Shown here: in pieces, positions 41,366 to 51,000 of the stretch | How positions within the stretch are numbered: position 1 is the first letter of the stretch | Layout of the letters: the number at the start of each line of letters is the position of its first letter | NCBI GenBank assembly: GCA_937900135.1 | Contig: CALCDJ010000078.1 | Span: forward strand, 62,001 to 126,000 | Reading direction: 5' to 3' | Length of the DNA stretch: 64,000 nucleotides | From: an uncultured Blautia sp. | Lineage (GTDB): Bacteria > Bacillota > Clostridia > Lachnospirales > Lachnospiraceae | Notes under the pieces: model-generated | What the model saw: only the letters and a program-made list of their open reading frames with translations | What the model was told of the DNA's origin: nothing | Databases searched by the model: none | Translations under genes and position numbers: made by a program

Positions 41366-42802
41366 TTACTTGGCTTCTATAAGGTGAAGCATATTCGTAA
41401 CCGCACCTTCACCGGTTCTCATATTGGTCGCTGGGTCACCAGCGGTAAATACCACTAAATCTCCTTTTTTGATCAGACGTTTTCGACGAACCACACTCAT
41501 GGCCTGGGAAATAATATGTTCTGTAGAGTCCTTCTCATACCCCTTCAGCGGATAAACACCCCAGGCAAGCTGCAGACGATGCTGCACTGTTTCATCTGGT
41601 GTGATAGCATAAATCGGCACCTCCGGGCGGAAATTGGAAATCAGCCATGCGGTCTGCCCCTGCATCGTTGGGGTTACAATGGCCTTTACCTCCAAATCCC
41701 TTGCTGTACGTACCGCAGCCAGTCCCACAGCGCTGGACACACGTCCCTGACGATACATATTTCTGTTTCTTGTATGGATCTTGTAATCCAGCATAGGTTC
41801 TGTTGTCTCTGCGATTTCTACCATCATCTTCAGAGCTGCCAGCGGGTATTTGCCTGCTGCAGTTTCCCCGGAAAGCATAATTGCATCGGTTCCGTCATAA
41901 ATAGCGTTGGCCACATCCGCCACCTCTGCTCTTGTGGGACGGGGATTACGGATCATGGAATCCAGCATCTGTGTTGCTGTAATAACCGGAACATAGTTTT
42001 CGTTGCATTTGCGGATGATCATTTTCTGAATATGGGGAACCTTGCTTGCAGGGATCTCCACACCCAGATCTCCTCTGGCCACCATGATTCCATCTGATGC
42101 CTGAATGATCTCGTCAATATTTTCTACCCCTTCTGCATTCTCAATCTTGGCAATAATTCCGATTTTCTTACCACCGTTCTCATTGAGAAGCTGACGGATT
42201 TCCTTGATCACCTTGGCATTGCGTACAAAGGACGCTGCAATATAATCAAACTCCTGAGAAATTCCAAAGAGAATATCCTCCCGGTCCTGCTCTGTGATTC
42301 CCGGAAGCTTCACTTTTACATAAGGAACATTGACTCCCTTCTTTTCTCCCAGTTCGCCTCCATTCAGCACCTTACAGATGATATCTCCATGTTTGATATC
42401 CTCGATTTCCAGTTCAATCAGACCATCATCAATGAGGATTTTTCCTCCTTTTTGCACATCCTTATACAGATTTTCGTAGGTAATGGCAACCTTGTTTTCA
42501 TCTCCCACATAATCTCCTGTGGTAAGAACGAAGGTACTTCCGGCATGAAGCGTTACCTTTTTTCCATCTTTCAGATTTTTGGTACGGATTTCCGGTCCCT
42601 TGGTGTCCAGAAGCATGGCCACAGGGCTGTTTAATTCTTCCCGCAGATTTTTGATCATGTCCACTCTTTCTCTGTGTTCTTCGTGAGAACCATGGGAAAA
42701 ATTAAATCGCGCAATATCCATTCCATTTTTCATCAAGGACCTTAAGATATTTTTTCTGCTTGTTGCCGGTCCTAAAGTACAAATTATCTTCGTTCTTTTC
42801 AT
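41366..42802 (-). CDS. pyk: Pyruvate kinase
   Basis: 478 residues, the short form without the extra C-terminal PEP-utiliser domain of Bacillus enzymes. Seen: TKIICTLGPATS, FNFSHGSHEEH, DTKGPEIRTK, IIAKIENAEGVENIDEI, MVARGDLGVEIP, TATQMLDSM, AIMLSGETAAGKYP. Final ATP-producing step of glycolysis. Likely cotranscribed with corA and lysA. Confidence 0.99.
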   Translation of the reverse strand: MKRTKIICTLGPATSRKNILRSLMKNGMDIARFNFSHGSHEEHRERVDMIKNLREELNSPVAMLLDTKGPEIRTKNLKDGKKVTLHAGSTFVLTTGDYVGDENKVAITYENLYKDVQKGGKILIDDGLIELEIEDIKHGDIICKVLNGGELGEKKGVNVPYVKVKLPGITEQDREDILFGISQEFDYIAASFVRNAKVIKEIRQLLNENGGKKIGIIAKIENAEGVENIDEIIQASDGIMVARGDLGVEIPASKVPHIQKMIIRKCNENYVPVITATQMLDSMIRNPRPTRAEVADVANAIYDGTDAIMLSGETAAGKYPLAALKMMVEIAETTEPMLDYKIHTRNRNMYRQGRVSSAVGLAAVRTARDLEVKAIVTPTMQGQTAWLISNFRPEVPIYAITPDETVQHRLQLAWGVYPLKGYEKDSTEHIISQAMSVVRRKRLIKKGDLVVFTAGDPATNMRTGEGAVTNMLHLIEAK

Positions 42803-42828
42803 TGATGCTCTCCTCGTATTCCCTAGTC

Positions 42829-43680
42829 TTATTTTATATGTGTATGTGTGAATAAATGATCCTGACAGTATTCGTAATTTCCATTACATTTGGAACAAAA
42901 ACGAAACTCCAGATTGGGATCATCTTTCTCTGTTCGTCCACAGATGGCACATTTGTGCTTAGCTATGTCTCCATTTTCCGTGTACACTCTGCTCTGCGCC
43001 ATTGCCTTCTGAAATTCCTTTTTGCGCTTGATCTCCTTGGGATTATAGCGGCTCAGATCCTTTGTTCCAAAATAGAAGAATACAAAGTTCAAAAGAGATG
43101 CTACGATGGGGAAGATCATAAACCACTGTCTTCTTCTTGCAAAATTAATCACATCAGACAGGATCAACACACCATATACCACTGCCATCCAACGCATCTT
43201 TATTGGAATCACAAACATCAGCAGCAAGGTGGTATCCGGATATGTCATAGCATACGCCAGAAAAATGGATAAGCTGATGTAGGTTGTGGAAAACAGATAA
43301 CCAATTCCGATTCCTCCTGTGATAAAGTACAACAGAAATGCTGCGATCACAGTGAAGAATAAACCTGAAAAAATATACAGGGTATACCGGAAGGTTCCCC
43401 ATGCACGTTCCAGAGAAGTTCCAATCGGGTAATAAAAGAACAGAATCGCCAGGGCAAACCAGAAAAGGTCTTGTCCGCCTGGAGGTGCGATTACCCAGGT
43501 CACAAGTCTCCAGATCTGTCCTCTTAAAATCAATGCCGGTTCCAGATTTAACCAGCCTAAAATGCTTGGATTCGTATACATCAATACATAGCCAATTACA
43601 TAACAGATGATTATATACAAAGTTAAATTCGGAATTCCATAACGACCGAATTTTCTTTCCAGTTTTTCAATTAGTCTCAT
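42829..43680 (-). CDS. Rhomboid-like membrane protein with C-terminal zinc ribbon (probable pseudoprotease)
   Basis: 283 residues from the ATG at 43680 (GGAG). Six or so hydrophobic helices with the rhomboid WR element in RGQIWRLVTWVIAP and SLERAWGTFRYTLYIFSGL. The catalytic GxSG (the matching helix reads TTYISLSIFLA) and the late-helix histidine are absent, so proteolysis is unlikely. The cytoplasmic tail carries a zinc-ribbon set CAICG...CSKCNGNYEYC plus histidines (about 245-283). It may be a Derlin/iRhom-like chaperone. Lies between corA and pyk. Confidence 0.85.
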   Translation of the reverse strand: MRLIEKLERKFGRYGIPNLTLYIIICYVIGYVLMYTNPSILGWLNLEPALILRGQIWRLVTWVIAPPGGQDLFWFALAILFFYYPIGTSLERAWGTFRYTLYIFSGLFFTVIAAFLLYFITGGIGIGYLFSTTYISLSIFLAYAMTYPDTTLLLMFVIPIKMRWMAVVYGVLILSDVINFARRRQWFMIFPIVASLLNFVFFYFGTKDLSRYNPKEIKRKKEFQKAMAQSRVYTENGDIAKHKCAICGRTEKDDPNLEFRFCSKCNGNYEYCQDHLFTHTHIK

Positions 43681-43715
43681 AAATCTCCTTTTCTTATACA
43701 CTTATTGGTGAAACT

Positions 43716-44657
43716 TTAGAAAAATTTCTTCTTGGAAAGAATCAGTGCAGCAATGATGCTGATGGCAACAGAAAACAGGATGATGCCCAGGAATCCCCAT
43801 GGACTTCCCGCAAACGGCATACCCGCTGCATTCACATTCATTCCATACGCACTGAACACAATGGTAGGAATACTCATCACAATGGTAATAATAGCCAATA
43901 CCTTCATAACAATATTCAGGTTGTTAGAAATAACAGAAGCAAAAGCATCCATCATACCACTTAAAATACCGCTGTATATATTCGCCATCTCAATGGCCTG
44001 CTTGTTCTCGATGATAACATCTTCCAGCAGTTCTGTGTCTTCCGGATATTTCTTTATACTTTCAATTTTCAGAAGCTTCTCCAACACCACTTCATTAGAT
44101 CGAAGCGACGTAGTAAAGTACACCAGAGATTTCTCCAGTTCCAGAAGTTCGATTAATTCCTGATTTCTGGTAGACAGATGAAGTTTTTCTTCCACCTGCT
44201 CACTCTTCTTGTCAATAATACGCAGATAACGCAGATACATACTGGCATTCCGGTACAAAATCTGCAGAATAAACCGTGTCTTCATATAGGTAAAGAAATT
44301 TCTTACCCGGCCTTCCATAAATCTTGTCAGTACCTGAGTATCTTCCAGACAGACCGTAAAGATCATCTTCTCCGTGACAATAATGCCAAGAGGAATGGTT
44401 CCATACCAGTCCTTATCATTTCTTTCCTCGATCATAGGAACGTCTACCAGGACAAGGGTATAATTATCTTCCACTTCAATACGGGAACGTTCTTCTTCAT
44501 CCAAAGGGGCTCTCAGGTCATCTACCTCTATCTGAAATCGCTCGGATATCTCGAAAATTTCTGTGGCTGTGGGATTTGTCAGAGCAATCCAGCAGTCATC
44601 CTGGGGTTCCTGAATCTGATGGATAGAGCCGTCTATTGTTTTAAAAATCCTGATCAC
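43716..44657 (-). CDS. corA: CorA-family divalent cation channel
   Basis: 313 residues. Cytoplasmic N-terminal domain and long stalk helix, then two C-terminal transmembrane helices with the pore motif in SAYGMNVNAAGMP (GMN). Probably Mg2+ (or Co2+/Ni2+). First gene of a probable corA, pseudo-rhomboid, pyk, lysA run, driven by a consensus promoter. Confidence 0.95.
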   Translation of the reverse strand: MIRIFKTIDGSIHQIQEPQDDCWIALTNPTATEIFEISERFQIEVDDLRAPLDEEERSRIEVEDNYTLVLVDVPMIEERNDKDWYGTIPLGIIVTEKMIFTVCLEDTQVLTRFMEGRVRNFFTYMKTRFILQILYRNASMYLRYLRIIDKKSEQVEEKLHLSTRNQELIELLELEKSLVYFTTSLRSNEVVLEKLLKIESIKKYPEDTELLEDVIIENKQAIEMANIYSGILSGMMDAFASVISNNLNIVMKVLAIITIVMSIPTIVFSAYGMNVNAAGMPFAGSPWGFLGIILFSVAISIIAALILSKKKFF

Positions 44658-44719
44658 GTTTCACACTTCCCTTCTTTTCTTTTTTTCCCTATTATCCCAT
44701 TTTTAAAAATACAATTCCC

Positions 44720-44748
44720 ATTATAAATAGAACCATGATTTTTGTCAA
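44720..44748 (-). promoter_or_regulatory. Promoter of corA
   Basis: Minus strand TTGACA, 17 bases, TATAAT: a full consensus. Stands back to back with the aroC promoter. Confidence 0.85.
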
Positions 44749-44763
44749 TTACAATGGTTTTCC

Positions 44764-44792
44764 TTTACAAAAATTTAACACTTCGCTATAAT
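44764..44792 (+). promoter_or_regulatory. Promoter of aroC
   Basis: TTTACA, 17 bases, TATAAT, ending 60 bases before the start codon. Confidence 0.75.
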
Positions 44793-44852
44793 AAAGTCGT
44801 ATCAAATCACGACATAATAAGATTACACATAGATCCAACAGGAGGACAGCAT

Positions 44853-45947
44853 ATGAGCAGATCAACTTTTGGAAACCGTTTCACCGTAACCACCTGGGGC
44901 GAATCCCACGGCAAGGCTATTGGAGCCGTGGTAGATGGCTGCCCTGCCGGTCTCCCTCTCACGGAAGAGGATATTCAGGTATTCCTGGATCGCCGGAAAC
45001 CAGGTCAGAGTCATTACACCACCATGCGTAAGGAGGGAGATCTTGTGGAAATCCTCTCCGGCGTCTTTGAGGGTAAGACCACCGGTACCCCCATCTCACT
45101 TATGATACGAAATATGGATCAGCGTTCCAGAGATTATGGAAACATCGCTTATTCCTACCGTCCAGGACATGCGGACTACACCTATGACCAGAAGTATGGT
45201 TTTCGGGATTACCGTGGAGGCGGCCGCAGTTCCGGACGGGAAACGGCAGGACGTGTGGCTGCAGGCGCCATTGCCGTAAAACTCCTGAAGGAACTGGGAA
45301 TTATCTTCTGTACTTATGCCAGATCCATTGGACCGGTTTCTATCCAGAGCTTTGATCCGGAAGAAATCTGGAAAAATCCTTTTTATATGCCGGATTCCTC
45401 TGCCGCAGAACAGGCAGGCGCTTATCTGGATACCTGCATGAAAAATCACGACAGCGCAGGCGGTGTGATTGAATGCCGGATTCAGGGAGTTCCTGCCGGT
45501 CTTGGCGATCCGGTTTTTGACAAACTGGATGCGAAATTTGCCCAGGCTTTGATGTCCATTGGCGCAGTCAAGGCCGTAGAAGTTGGAGACGGCATCCAGA
45601 CCGCTCTTTTAAACGGTTCCACCGATAACGATGGTTTTGTAAATGAAGGAGATGTGATTCACAAAACCTCCAACCATGCAGGAGGAATTATGGGCGGCAT
45701 CAGTGATGGCAGCGAAATCCTTCTGCGGGCTACGGTAAAACCCACCCCTTCCATTAGTCAGCCTCAACAGACCATCACTCAGGATGGAGAAAATCTGTCT
45801 CTTGAAATACATGGCCGCCATGATCCAGTCATTGTTCCAAGAGCGGTGGTGGTGGTGGAATCCATGTGTGCGCTCACCCTTACCGACGCTCTGTTCTCCA
45901 ATATGAGCGCCCGGTTAGACAACATCCGAAGCTTCTATCAGAGATAA
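44853..45947 (+). CDS. aroC: Chorismate synthase
   Basis: 364 residues from the ATG at 44853, with AGGAGG 8 bases upstream. Makes chorismate from EPSP with reduced FMN. Seen: GNRFTVTTWGESHGKAIG, DRRKPGQSHYTTMRKE, RPGHADYTYDQKYGFRDYRGGGRSSGRETAGRVAAGA, GGIMGGISDG, and the C-terminal D-x-R pattern. Standalone gene here, away from other aro genes. Confidence 0.99.
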   Translation: MSRSTFGNRFTVTTWGESHGKAIGAVVDGCPAGLPLTEEDIQVFLDRRKPGQSHYTTMRKEGDLVEILSGVFEGKTTGTPISLMIRNMDQRSRDYGNIAYSYRPGHADYTYDQKYGFRDYRGGGRSSGRETAGRVAAGAIAVKLLKELGIIFCTYARSIGPVSIQSFDPEEIWKNPFYMPDSSAAEQAGAYLDTCMKNHDSAGGVIECRIQGVPAGLGDPVFDKLDAKFAQALMSIGAVKAVEVGDGIQTALLNGSTDNDGFVNEGDVIHKTSNHAGGIMGGISDGSEILLRATVKPTPSISQPQQTITQDGENLSLEIHGRHDPVIVPRAVVVVESMCALTLTDALFSNMSARLDNIRSFYQR

Positions 45948-45949
45948 GA

Positions 45950-45994
45950 AAAACTGGAAGTAGACAGCAGGTCTGTTTACTTCCAGTTTTGTTT
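45950..45994. terminator. Terminator between aroC and the lactonase gene
   Basis: 13-bp stem AAAACTGGAAGTA/TACTTCCAGTTTT (45950-45962 with 45978-45990). Confidence 0.9.
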
Positions 45995-46005
45995 ATATGA
46001 ACAGT

Positions 46006-47121
46006 TTATTCTGTTCCATTTCCACTATCTGTAGAAAAAGGTTCTTTCAGGGTTTCCTCATCCGGTACTGCCCAGATATGGATGCTGTTGGGTTCCTCTA
46101 CCTTTCTTGGTTTTCCTTTCATGATCAGAAGATTCTTCTCATAGTCCACCCGGAAGGTGGTAATGGTATTACTTCCGTGATTGGCAACGGCAATGTGCTG
46201 ATTATCCGGGAAAATCACAAGATCCTTGGGATATTCTCCACTGATGGGCAGGGTAAATTTGTTCGTGAGAAGACCTGTTTCACTGTCGATCTCATACATG
46301 GATACCGTATTCTCCCCTGCTGTTGTGCAGAATAAATGCTTTCCATCCGGCGCCAGTGCCAGTCCAGAAGCCGCATCGTGAATGGCATCTTTCGCCCCTT
46401 CTGCTGTCAGGGTGCTGATGCTCTGCAGAAGTTCAAATTCCGGTGTGCTGCCGCTTCCATCATAGCTATATACCTTGATTTCATTACTCAATTCAAAAAG
46501 AAGGTAGGCAAATCTTCCATCATCGCTGAAACGGATGATACGCGGCCCGCTTTCTCTGGGACATCTTAAAATATCAACCAGTTCCAGTTTATGACGGCGC
46601 TTGTTAATCCGGTATACCTTCACCTGATCAATACCGTTATCTACTGCGCAGAGGTACTTGTTATCCGGTGTAGGTCTGACACAGTTTACATGAGGGCGGA
46701 AGTTACGTTCTGCCACACTTCCCAGACCTTTATGGAACACTCCGTCCATCAGACTTCCCAGACGTCCATCTCTGTGGGTATGTACCACTGTCACCTTACC
46801 GTCATGATAGCCTGCCACATACAGATATTTTCCGTCAACATCTGTGGCAAGAAAGCATCCGCGCATTCCGTCAATGTCCACACTGTTGATTCTTGTAAGA
46901 TCTCCATTTTCGTCTCTCTGGAAAACAGCCACTCCCTCGTCCTCGATGGAATAAATGAATTTACTGTTCTTGGATATGGCAATATGGGAGGCGTTGCTCA
47001 CTTCCACTTCACTTCGTTCAGTCAGAGTTCCCTCTTCCACATCCACATCATATACCTGAATTCCCTTGCTGTTGCCATGGGTATAACTTCCCACGTAAGC
47101 CACATATTTCTTTTTCCCCAT
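46006..47121 (-). CDS. Lactonase-family beta-propeller protein (YbhE/6-phosphogluconolactonase type)
   Basis: 371 residues, cytoplasmic. A seven-bladed propeller is suggested by regularly spaced strands: YVAYVGSYTHGNSKGIQVY, NFRPHVNCVRPTPDNKYLCAVDNG, FSDDGRFAYLLFELSNEI, SGLALAPDGKHLFCTTAGENTV, and YPKDLVIFPDNQHIAVANHGSNTIT. Family members hydrolyse 6-phosphogluconolactone, but many have other lactone substrates. Single gene with its own promoter. Confidence 0.9.
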   Translation of the reverse strand: MGKKKYVAYVGSYTHGNSKGIQVYDVDVEEGTLTERSEVEVSNASHIAISKNSKFIYSIEDEGVAVFQRDENGDLTRINSVDIDGMRGCFLATDVDGKYLYVAGYHDGKVTVVHTHRDGRLGSLMDGVFHKGLGSVAERNFRPHVNCVRPTPDNKYLCAVDNGIDQVKVYRINKRRHKLELVDILRCPRESGPRIIRFSDDGRFAYLLFELSNEIKVYSYDGSGSTPEFELLQSISTLTAEGAKDAIHDAASGLALAPDGKHLFCTTAGENTVSMYEIDSETGLLTNKFTLPISGEYPKDLVIFPDNQHIAVANHGSNTITTFRVDYEKNLLIMKGKPRKVEEPNSIHIWAVPDEETLKEPFSTDSGNGTE

Positions 47122-47177
47122 TTAGTCTTGCCTCCTACTGTCTTACGCACACTGAAGCATGCTTACTAATTACACCC

Positions 47178-47206
47178 ATTATATCACAAACCCACCTGTT
47201 GGACAA
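47178..47206 (-). promoter_or_regulatory. Promoter of the lactonase gene
   Basis: Minus strand TTGTCC, 17 bases, TATAAT, in the 112-base gap after hemL. Confidence 0.75.
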
Positions 47207-47233
47207 GTTTACCGTAGCATCTGGCAAAAAAAA

Positions 47234-48505
47234 TCACAAATATGCCCCAATGTCTTCCAGGGTTTTCTCAATGTCTTCCTCTGTGTGAGCTGCGGAGAGG
47301 AACATTGCCTCAAACTGAGAAGGCGCCATATGGATTCCCTGGCTCAGCATATATTTAAAATACTCCGCAAAAGCTTTGGTATCCGATGTCTTGGCGCTGG
47401 TATAATCCACCACCGGTTCCTTTGTCATAAATAAACTTCCAAGAGAGCCCACATGATTCATCTGGAAAGAGAGATCTTTTTCTTCCAGAATCTTTTCTAT
47501 TCCACCGTAGAGCTTCCTTCCCTTTTCTTCCAGTTCTGTGTAGATTTCCGGATGCGCCAGAAGATAACGAAGCTGTGTCAGTCCTGCGGCCATGGCAATG
47601 GGATTTCCACTTAAGGTACCTGCCTGGTAAACCGGTCCCGCTGGAGAAACCATTTCCATAATTTCTTTTCTTCCGCCATAAGCGCCCACTGGCATTCCTG
47701 CTCCGATAATCTTTCCATAAGTCACCAGATCCGGACGCACATGGAAATATTCTGCTGCACCGCCAAAGGCAAGGCGGAAACCGGTGATTACCTCGTCAAA
47801 GATCAGAAGGGCTCCGAATTTGTCACAAAGGCTTCTAAGTCCTTCCAAAAAACCTTCTGCCGGAGGTACCACACCCATGTTGGCGCCCACGGGCTCCACA
47901 ATCACAGCTGCCACTTCCTCCGGTGCGCTTGCAAGAAGCTGCTCCACACTTTTCAGGTCATTATAAATGGCAGTCATAGTATCCTGGGTACAGCCCTTGG
48001 GAACACCGGCACTGTCAGGAACACCGCTGGTCATCACCCCGGAACCAGCGCTGACTAACATGGCATCGCTGTGCCCGTGATAACAGCCGGCAAACTTAAT
48101 GATTTTATCTCTTCCCGTAAAACCTCTCGCCGTACGGATTGCGCTCATCACTGCCTCTGTGCCGGAATTTACCATACGGATCATTTCGATATGGGGAATA
48201 TGTTCACAGATAAATTCTGCCATTTCCACCTCAATTTCCGTGGCACATCCAAAACTCAGTCCCTTTTCGCAGGCCTTTTGCACACTTTCCCGGATTGCCG
48301 GAAAATTGTGCCCCAGGATCATAGGACCCCAGGAATCAATATAGTCAATGTATTCTCTTCCATCCACATCATAAATGTGGCTGCCTTCTGCATGGTCAAT
48401 AAACCGCGGCGCTTCTCCAATGGCTCCATAAGCGCGAACCGGGCTGTTCACTCCCCCTGGAATCCGTTTCACTGCGCGGGCAAATAACTGTTCTGATCTT
48501 GTCAT
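47234..48505 (-). CDS. hemL: Glutamate-1-semialdehyde 2,1-aminomutase
   Basis: 423 residues. PLP enzyme that makes 5-aminolevulinate from glutamate-1-semialdehyde. Seen: RIPGGVNSPVRAYGAIG, DSWGPMILGHNFP, MVNSGTEAVMSAIRTARG, FDEVITGFR, and YGKIIGAGMPVGAYGG with the PLP lysine. Shares one base with the hemB stop. Last gene of the hemA-hemL operon. Confidence 0.98.
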   Translation of the reverse strand: MTRSEQLFARAVKRIPGGVNSPVRAYGAIGEAPRFIDHAEGSHIYDVDGREYIDYIDSWGPMILGHNFPAIRESVQKACEKGLSFGCATEIEVEMAEFICEHIPHIEMIRMVNSGTEAVMSAIRTARGFTGRDKIIKFAGCYHGHSDAMLVSAGSGVMTSGVPDSAGVPKGCTQDTMTAIYNDLKSVEQLLASAPEEVAAVIVEPVGANMGVVPPAEGFLEGLRSLCDKFGALLIFDEVITGFRLAFGGAAEYFHVRPDLVTYGKIIGAGMPVGAYGGRKEIMEMVSPAGPVYQAGTLSGNPIAMAAGLTQLRYLLAHPEIYTELEEKGRKLYGGIEKILEEKDLSFQMNHVGSLGSLFMTKEPVVDYTSAKTSDTKAFAEYFKYMLSQGIHMAPSQFEAMFLSAAHTEEDIEKTLEDIGAYL

Positions 48506-49488
48506 TATCCGATTCTCCCTTCATCCATGAATCTGGCCAGTTCCTTGGCAAAATAAGTAAGATAAATCTGAGCGCCGGCACGGTACGCACCCACTGCCAT
48601 CTCACAGATAATTCTGTCTTCCTCGATCCAGCCCATTTTTGCCGCTGCTTTTACCATTGCGTACTCTCCGCTGACGCTGTAGGCTGCAATGGGCACATGG
48701 GTGTTTTTGGAAACTTCTGAGATCATATCCAGATAGGAAAGAGCTGGTTTGATCATAATAATGTCTGCGCCTTCCTCAATGTCTGTCAAGGCTTCCTTCA
48801 TTCCTTCTCTGCGGTTATGGAAATCCATCTGATAGCTTTTCCGGTCTCCAAAAGCCGGAGCAGAGCCTGCTGCATCACGGAAAGGACCATAAAAGGCGGA
48901 AGCATACTTCACTGCATAAGACATAATCGGTATGTTTTTAAATCCATGAAGATCCAGAGATTCCCGGATTGCCCGAACACGGCCATCCATCATGTCAGAA
49001 GGAGCCACCATATCTGCCCCTGCCTCCACGTGAGACAGCGCTGTTTTGGACAGCAGCTTTAATGTGGCATCGTTATCCACGTCATGACCGCAGAGCACTC
49101 CACAATGTCCATGGGATGTATATTCGCACATACATACGTCTGTAATGTAATAGAGATCCGGAAACTGTCTTTTGGCTTCCCGAAGGGCTCTCTGCACAAT
49201 TCCGTCAGGGTCGTAGGCACCGCTTCCCATCTCATCCTTATGTTCCGGAATTCCAAACAGCATCACATTGCTTACGCCTGCTTTACTGAGACGTTCCAGT
49301 TCATAAGGAAGGCGATCCACACTGTATCGGTACTGCCCTTCCATTGAGGGAATTTCTTCCTCAACATCTTTTCCCTCCCGCACAAACAGAGGATAAATCA
49401 GGGAAGACTTGTCCATTCTTGTTTCCCGTACCATTTTTCGTAATGTCTCACTGCCTCTTAATCTTCTTGGTCTTTGAATCAGTTCCAT
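48505..49488 (-). CDS. hemB: Porphobilinogen synthase
   Basis: 327 residues. Condenses two aminolevulinates. The zinc-binding set DVCMCEYTSHGHCG is present, so it is the Zn-dependent type; active-site lysines lie in SYAVKYASAFYGPFRDAAGS and IMIKPALSYLD. Follows the cobA-hemD fusion by 6 bases. Confidence 0.98.
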   Translation of the reverse strand: MELIQRPRRLRGSETLRKMVRETRMDKSSLIYPLFVREGKDVEEEIPSMEGQYRYSVDRLPYELERLSKAGVSNVMLFGIPEHKDEMGSGAYDPDGIVQRALREAKRQFPDLYYITDVCMCEYTSHGHCGVLCGHDVDNDATLKLLSKTALSHVEAGADMVAPSDMMDGRVRAIRESLDLHGFKNIPIMSYAVKYASAFYGPFRDAAGSAPAFGDRKSYQMDFHNRREGMKEALTDIEEGADIIMIKPALSYLDMISEVSKNTHVPIAAYSVSGEYAMVKAAAKMGWIEEDRIICEMAVGAYRAGAQIYLTYFAKELARFMDEGRIG

Positions 49489-49494
49489 TTTTTA

Positions 49495-51000
49495 TCACTC
49501 CTTGCCTTTCATTTCCACCACCAGGGAGATCAGGCTCTCAATGGTGGCTTTTTCTGCCATATAGGTCTCCATGCCATATGCATCTGCCGCAGCCTTTGTC
49601 TGTTTGCCAATGCAGGCAGCTTTTACTTTTGTATAATCCAGTCCGCTGGTTCCTTCCACAAAGCCTCGTACGGTAGATGCGCTGGTAAATACAGCGCAGT
49701 CAATCTTTTGGGACTCAAATTCCTTTTTTTCATCGATGAGCTGGGATTTTTCATGGAGGGTCTGGTAAGTTGGAACATCTTCCACCACTGCGCCGGCCTT
49801 TTCCAGACTGGCAATCAGATTGGCATTTCCTGCTTCTGCTCTTGGAACCAGAATCTGCTCACCGCCGGTTAGCTCTCTGGCCAGTTCTTCCCCTAAGGTA
49901 TCTCCATCGTACACACTTGGCATAAAATCCACAAAGAGCCCATGCTCCTCCAGTTTCTTTTTGGTACCTTCTCCAATGGCAGCCAACTTGGCGCCACCAA
50001 TGGAACGAAGATCCACTCTCTGTTTTTTCATTTCCTCAAAAAATACTTCCACTCCGGTGGGACTGGTAAAAACAATCCACTGATATCCGGATAGTCTGGA
50101 AAAAGCAGCCTTCAGACGACTCTGGTCTTCCAGGGGCACCGTTTTGATAGCTGGAAGCTCCAGTACCTCAGCGCCCAGACGACGGAGACTGGAAGCTGTC
50201 CTGGAAATCAGATTTTTGGGTCTTGTCACAAGAACCTTCCATCCTGCCAGAGGCAAGGCTTCATACCAGGCAAACTGTTCTGCCAAAGTACAGACCCTGC
50301 CCACAACAATGATGGCCGGTGTCTCAATGCCTCTCTTCTCCACCTCTTCCTTCAGAGTGGAAACCGTAGCCACAATCCGCTTCTGTCCTGCGGTAGTTCC
50401 CTTCTGGAGAATGGCGGCAGGCATATCCGGCTCCATACCTCCTGCAAGAAGCCCCTGACAGATATCCCCCAGCGCGCTGACTCCCATGAGAAAAACCAGA
50501 GTTCCCTTTGTGCGGACCAGCGCCTGAAAATCAATGTCATATTCCTTTCCCGCGCGCTTATGTCCGGTAATGATATGCAGAGAAGAACAAAAATCTCTGT
50601 GCGTTACCGGAATCCCGTTATAAGCCGGAACCGCCAGAGGCGAAGTAACACCCGGAACCACCTCATAAGGAATCCCCTCCTGAGACAACAGTTCCAGTTC
50701 CTCTCCTCCACGGCCAAACAGGAAGGGATCTCCCCCTTTTAACCGAACAACCCGATAACCCTTTTTGGCTTCCTCAAGAAGTACCTGATTAATCTCTTCC
50801 TGGGGCATGGTGTGATGATTGGCTCTTTTTCCCACATGGATCAAGCGGGCAGTCCCGGGAATCTGAGAAAGAACCCCCTGTCCCACCAGGCTGTCGTATA
50901 CCACCACTTCCGCCTGTTTTAATACTTCCATTCCTTTTAAGGTAAACAGGCCAATATCGCCAGGTCCGGCGCCTACCAGCCATACTTTTCCCATTTTCAT
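49495..51000 (-). CDS. cobA-hemD: Uroporphyrinogen-III C-methyltransferase / uroporphyrinogen-III synthase fusion
   Basis: 501 residues from the ATG at 51000, which overlaps the hemC stop as ATGA and has AGGAG 7 bases upstream. The N-terminal half (about 1-245) is SUMT: VWLVGAGPGDIGLFTLKG, VRLKGGDPFLFGRGGEE, GVTSPLAVPAYNGIPVTHR. The C-terminal half (about 250-500) is HemD (KVLVTRPKNLISRTASSLRRLGAEV, VFTSPTGVEVFFEEM, CAVFTSASTVRGF). The fusion closes the tetrapyrrole ring and then methylates it to precorrin-2, committing the flux to siroheme/B12 and away from heme. Confidence 0.97.
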   Translation of the reverse strand: MKMGKVWLVGAGPGDIGLFTLKGMEVLKQAEVVVYDSLVGQGVLSQIPGTARLIHVGKRANHHTMPQEEINQVLLEEAKKGYRVVRLKGGDPFLFGRGGEELELLSQEGIPYEVVPGVTSPLAVPAYNGIPVTHRDFCSSLHIITGHKRAGKEYDIDFQALVRTKGTLVFLMGVSALGDICQGLLAGGMEPDMPAAILQKGTTAGQKRIVATVSTLKEEVEKRGIETPAIIVVGRVCTLAEQFAWYEALPLAGWKVLVTRPKNLISRTASSLRRLGAEVLELPAIKTVPLEDQSRLKAAFSRLSGYQWIVFTSPTGVEVFFEEMKKQRVDLRSIGGAKLAAIGEGTKKKLEEHGLFVDFMPSVYDGDTLGEELARELTGGEQILVPRAEAGNANLIASLEKAGAVVEDVPTYQTLHEKSQLIDEKKEFESQKIDCAVFTSASTVRGFVEGTSGLDYTKVKAACIGKQTKAAADAYGMETYMAEKATIESLISLVVEMKGKE

